Shown here: piece after piece, positions 4,359 through 6,452 of the stretch | Position numbering within the stretch: position 1 is the first letter of the stretch | Layout: each line of letters begins with the position of its first letter | Assembly: GCA_020432595.1 (NCBI GenBank) | Contig: JAGQGA010000321.1 | Span: forward strand, 1 to 6,452 | DNA: 6,452 bases | Direction of reading: 5' to 3' | From: Anaerolineales bacterium | GTDB lineage: Bacteria; Chloroflexota; Anaerolineae; Promineifilales; Promineifilaceae | The notes under the pieces: generated by a model | Told to the model about the DNA's origin: nothing | Database searches by the model: none | Seen by the model: the letters and a program-made list of their open reading frames with translations, nothing else | Translations under genes and position numbers: made by a program

Positions 4359-4493
4359 ATGAAAAAGAGTGGGAAAAACAGTCCGAAAGCACCGCAAGGT
4401 ACCATTGTGTTGATGATCGTCTTTTTTGTGTTGATCATCGCTTTGTGGGGCAGCACCTATCTGACATTGTTGGCTAGAGGAGGAACATTCTAA
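4359..4493 (+). CDS. Cytochrome c oxidase subunit IIa (CbaD-like, 44 residues)
   Basis: A 44-residue single-helix membrane protein. It starts MKKSGKNSPKAPQG, has one hydrophobic helix (about 15-38) with a conserved-looking Trp (W30), and ends YLTLLARGGTF. The pattern P-x-G, helix with W, Y, then R-G near the C-terminus resembles Thermus thermophilus ba3 oxidase subunit IIa (34 residues), whose helix packs against the complex in the place of a subunit II helix of A-type enzymes. The ribosome site AAGGAGG lies 5 nt before the ATG and is the best in the window. The stop TAA overlaps the subunit II ATG by one base (TAATG), so translation is likely coupled. The next two structural genes are B-family subunits II and I, which supports the call. 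Short length makes homology hard to prove by eye. Confidence 0.8.
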   Translation: MKKSGKNSPKAPQGTIVLMIVFFVLIIALWGSTYLTLLARGGTF

Positions 4494-5023
4494 TGCACAT
4501 TGACCGTTATGAGCGCAACTTTATTGGTCTGTCTGCTGTGCTGCTGGTTATCTTCTTTCTAGCCGTTACGGTGGGCGCGTCGGCCAATGGCATTCAGGTG
4601 CCGCGCCCCGAGCTGCGCGTAGACCCCAAGATGGTGGCAACGCCTGGTGTCTATGATGGCTTTGGCGATCCGGTGGAAGATCGTGTGCGCGAGCTGTCGC
4701 CCGGTAAATATGAGGCTTATATCATTGCTCAGGCCTGGAAGTTTTCGCCTGGCTCCACCAATTATGGTGAACCACCAATCACCGTTCCGGCTGGATCCAG
4801 CGTAACTTTTTATGTGACCAGCAAAGATATTCAGCATGGTTTCAAGATTAACCATAGCACCGACCCTAGCCGCAACACTAACATTAGCTTTATGGTGCTG
4901 CCGGGTCAGGTATCAAAGCTGACGGCAACGTTTGATGAGCCGGGCACTTACTATATTGTGTGCTATGAATATTGCGGCTCGGCGCATCATACGATGTTTG
5001 GCGAGATTATTGTGGAGGAGTAG
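4493..5023 (+). CDS. coxB: Cytochrome c oxidase subunit II, CuA-binding, ba3-type
   Basis: A 176-residue subunit II with one N-terminal membrane helix (about 10-31) and an external cupredoxin domain that takes electrons from cytochrome c or a similar donor and passes them to subunit I. CuA ligands are all present: H115 in IQHGF, then C157 and C161 in CYEYCGSAHHTMFG with E159 between, H165 and M168. A single helix and short length match B-family (Thermus ba3-like) subunit II, not the two-helix A-family form. Compared with my recollection of the Thermus protein there is a short insertion after the first ligand (about residues 120-129, HSTDPSRNTN). The ribosome site GGAGG ends 9 nt before the ATG, inside the subunit IIa gene. 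It is 3 bp from ctaB. This is the expected client of the SCO1 protein. Confidence 0.95.
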   Translation: MHIDRYERNFIGLSAVLLVIFFLAVTVGASANGIQVPRPELRVDPKMVATPGVYDGFGDPVEDRVRELSPGKYEAYIIAQAWKFSPGSTNYGEPPITVPAGSSVTFYVTSKDIQHGFKINHSTDPSRNTNISFMVLPGQVSKLTATFDEPGTYYIVCYEYCGSAHHTMFGEIIVEE

Positions 5024-5026
5024 ACC

Positions 5027-5947
5027 ATGCAGTTGGAACAGAGTTACGCAAGTGAGCCAGTTGTTGAAGTGGCCTCTCGGCCAGAGCTATGGCGAACCAT
5101 TGTTGTCCTGTTTAAGCTGCGTGTGGTGTCGCTGCTGCTGTTGTCGGCATTTGGCGGTGCTGTATTAGGCTATTTGGCGACGGGACAGAGCAGTTTATGG
5201 GCGTGGTTAGTGCTGACAGTTTCTGGCACGCTATCGGCGGCTGGGGCTTCGGGCATTAACCAATATTTGGAGCGGGAGCGTGACACACAAATGCGGCGCA
5301 CGGCGAAACGGCCGTTAGCTGCCAACGAGATCAACAACCCGCTTACCGTGCTGTGGATTAGCATGGGGATGATTTTGCTGGCTACTTTGCTGGCACTGAC
5401 GGTGAACGTGGAAACGGCCGTTTTCATCCTTCTCGGTGCCATCATTTACGTGGGTGTCTACACCATCTGGCTCAAGCCGCGCACCACGCTTAACATCGTT
5501 ATTGGCGGCGCGGCCGGAAGCTGTGCCGTGGTCAGCGGTGGAGCGGCAATGGGTGGGTGGTCAGAAACGGCCGTTTGGCTGCTTGCTGCCCTCGTCTTTG
5601 TCTGGACCCCCGTTCACTTTTGGGCCTTGGCACTTGCCTACCGTGACGACTACAGCCGGGCTGCCTTTCCCATGCTGCCCGCCTGTACCGCGCCCCACAC
5701 CGCTGCTCGCTGGATTGCCCTTCACACCCTGTTCACCGTTGCCGCTGGAATTGGCCTGGGGCTGGTGCCACAGGTAGATTGGTTCTACCTGCTACCCATC
5801 ACCCTCCTCTCCCTGCTGCTCATCAAGCGTACCTGGCAACTGTTGGCTGTTCCCGAAAAACAACCAGCCCTGTCTCTGTTCCACTACTCAAACATCTATT
5901 TAGCGGTCGTGCTACTCGTCATCATGTTAGCACCCGTTTGGAGATAA
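5027..5947 (+). CDS. ctaB: Protoheme IX farnesyltransferase (heme O synthase)
   Basis: A 306-residue UbiA-superfamily membrane prenyltransferase that adds a farnesyl group to heme B to give heme O, the substrate of CtaA. The first acidic motif reads NQYLERERDTQMRRT (residues 78-92): N78, E82, D86 in N-x3-E-x3-D form, with Glu where many homologues have Asp. KRPLA follows at 94-98. Further signatures are YTIWLKPRTTLNIVIGGAAG (146 onward), FVWTPVHFWALA (191-202), YRDDYSRAAFPMLP (205-218) and LFHYSNIYL (284-292). Seven or more hydrophobic helices are visible and the length is normal. GGAGGAG at the end of the subunit II gene serves as ribosome site. Three AACGGCCGTT palindromes lie in it: one encodes part of the conserved KRPL, two encode ETAV. 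Its place between subunit II and subunit I genes is uncommon. Confidence 0.96.
   Translation: MQLEQSYASEPVVEVASRPELWRTIVVLFKLRVVSLLLLSAFGGAVLGYLATGQSSLWAWLVLTVSGTLSAAGASGINQYLERERDTQMRRTAKRPLAANEINNPLTVLWISMGMILLATLLALTVNVETAVFILLGAIIYVGVYTIWLKPRTTLNIVIGGAAGSCAVVSGGAAMGGWSETAVWLLAALVFVWTPVHFWALALAYRDDYSRAAFPMLPACTAPHTAARWIALHTLFTVAAGIGLGLVPQVDWFYLLPITLLSLLLIKRTWQLLAVPEKQPALSLFHYSNIYLAVVLLVIMLAPVWR
5307..5316. repeat. AACGGCCGTT palindrome, copy 6
   Basis: Exact copy in ctaB, as GAAACGGCCGTT, encoding the KRPL of the family-conserved R-P segment. Confidence 0.9.
5413..5422. repeat. AACGGCCGTT palindrome, copy 7
   Basis: Exact copy in ctaB, as GAAACGGCCGTTTTC, encoding ETAV in a membrane-loop region. 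It is 96 bp from copy 6. Confidence 0.9.
5566..5575. repeat. AACGGCCGTT palindrome, copy 8
   Basis: Exact copy in ctaB, as GAAACGGCCGTTTGG, encoding ETAV at residues 180-183. Confidence 0.9.
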
Positions 5948-5950
5948 CCT

Positions 5951-6452
5951 ATGTTTGCACGCGAAAACAAAATCGCTGGCTGGAGCCTTGCCATTGCCAT
6001 CAGTGCCCTCTTTATTGGTGGCTCAATGGGCCCCTTGCAAAAGCTTGAACACGTCGGCATTGATCTCTATCGGCCACTGCGCGACATCGGCCTCAACAGC
6101 TATTATCAAGGCCTTACCATTCATGGCGTTCTCAACGCCCTGGTCTGGACAACCTTTTTTATCGTCGGGTTCTTCACCTACATTTTCGTTCGCAGCCTTA
6201 ACCGCAACCTGACCCATCCACAGGTCAACACGGCGGCCAATGTCATCATGATTCTTGGGCTGGTTACGGCGGCCGTGCCGATTTTGCTCAACTTGGCAAC
6301 CGTCCTTTTCACCTTCTACCCGCCGCTCATGGCTAGCCCCTGGTTCTATGTCGGGCTGACTCTGGTGGTTGTTGGTTCCTGGGTACATGGTTGGGGCTAC
6401 TACCTCCCCTTTTCACAGTGCCGGCGCGAATACCCTGTCCTAACCACCCCGT
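5951..6452 (+). CDS. Cytochrome c oxidase subunit I, B-family ba3-type (N-terminal part, cut by window edge)
   Basis: 167 residues of the catalytic, heme- and CuB-bearing subunit are in the window, open at the right edge. Membrane helices are visible near 11-26, 57-82, 96-122 and 130-151. YQGLTIHGVLNALVWTTFF holds H58, the expected axial ligand of the low-spin heme (His72 in Thermus ba3). LATVLFTFYPPL (115-126) is a stretch typical of B-family subunit I. The CuB and high-spin heme histidines and the proton-channel residues lie outside. GGAG lies 7 nt before the ATG, and the gene starts 3 bp after the ctaB stop, so it belongs to the IIa-II-ctaB-I operon. Two overlapping off-frame readings on the plus strand are shadows. 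Symbol left open because coxA and cbaA are both used. Confidence 0.93.
   Translation, partial: MFARENKIAGWSLAIAISALFIGGSMGPLQKLEHVGIDLYRPLRDIGLNSYYQGLTIHGVLNALVWTTFFIVGFFTYIFVRSLNRNLTHPQVNTAANVIMILGLVTAAVPILLNLATVLFTFYPPLMASPWFYVGLTLVVVGSWVHGWGYYLPFSQCRREYPVLTTP

Noticed and set aside
5436..5777. Off-frame plus-strand open frame inside ctaB, Pro/Ser-rich
   Set aside because: It is a shadow of ctaB, whose conserved motifs run through the whole region in another frame.
5779..6212. Two off-frame plus-strand open frames across the ctaB end and subunit I start
   Set aside because: They have no ribosome sites or family features. The true reading continues from ctaB to the subunit I ATG at 5951 with clear heme-ligand motifs.

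Overview
The window looks like a chromosomal piece of a filamentous or otherwise aerobic Chloroflexota bacterium (Anaerolineae/Caldilineae/Ardenticatenia type). That assignment is an inference. It rests on moderate GC content, a Thr/Pro/Ala-rich lipoprotein linker, Thermus-like B-family oxidase genes, and a very abundant 10-bp palindrome AACGGCCGTT (8 exact copies in 6.45 kb). I cannot place it to genus from sequence alone.

Layout. Positions 1-1074 are on the minus strand: the N-terminal part of a lipoprotein running off the left edge (1-247) and, upstream of it, a classical NAD-type short-chain dehydrogenase (301-1074). A divergent intergenic region (1075-1263) carries a cluster of TGACA/TGTCA half-sites. 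From 1264 to the right edge everything is on the plus strand and concerns building a heme-copper terminal oxidase. The order is ctaA (heme A synthase); an Rrf2-family regulator directly abutting a degenerate SCO-like membrane protein; a canonical SCO1/SenC copper chaperone; a 175-bp intergenic region with a Rex/CRP-like operator and a large inverted repeat; a 44-residue single-helix oxidase subunit IIa; CuA subunit II; ctaB (heme O synthase); and the start of B-family (ba3-type) oxidase subunit I, cut by the right edge.

How the genes work together. CtaB converts heme B to heme O and CtaA converts heme O to heme A. The SCO protein delivers copper to, or keeps reduced, the CuA cysteines of subunit II. 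Subunits I, II and IIa form the proton-pumping, oxygen-reducing membrane complex. The Rrf2 regulator is a plausible sensor controlling part of the locus. Related GTGA-N6-TCAC-type elements occur before ctaA, before the rrf2 gene and before the oxidase operon, so a common redox or cAMP/FNR-type regulator may coordinate the three transcription units.

Most notable for follow-up: the over-represented AACGGCCGTT palindrome (comparable in concept to cyanobacterial HIP1), the shared operator family, the long inverted repeat just ahead of the oxidase operon, the SCO paralogue that keeps CxxxC but lacks the metal-binding His, and ctaB lying between the subunit II and subunit I genes. No CRISPR array, tRNA, rRNA or insertion sequence was seen.
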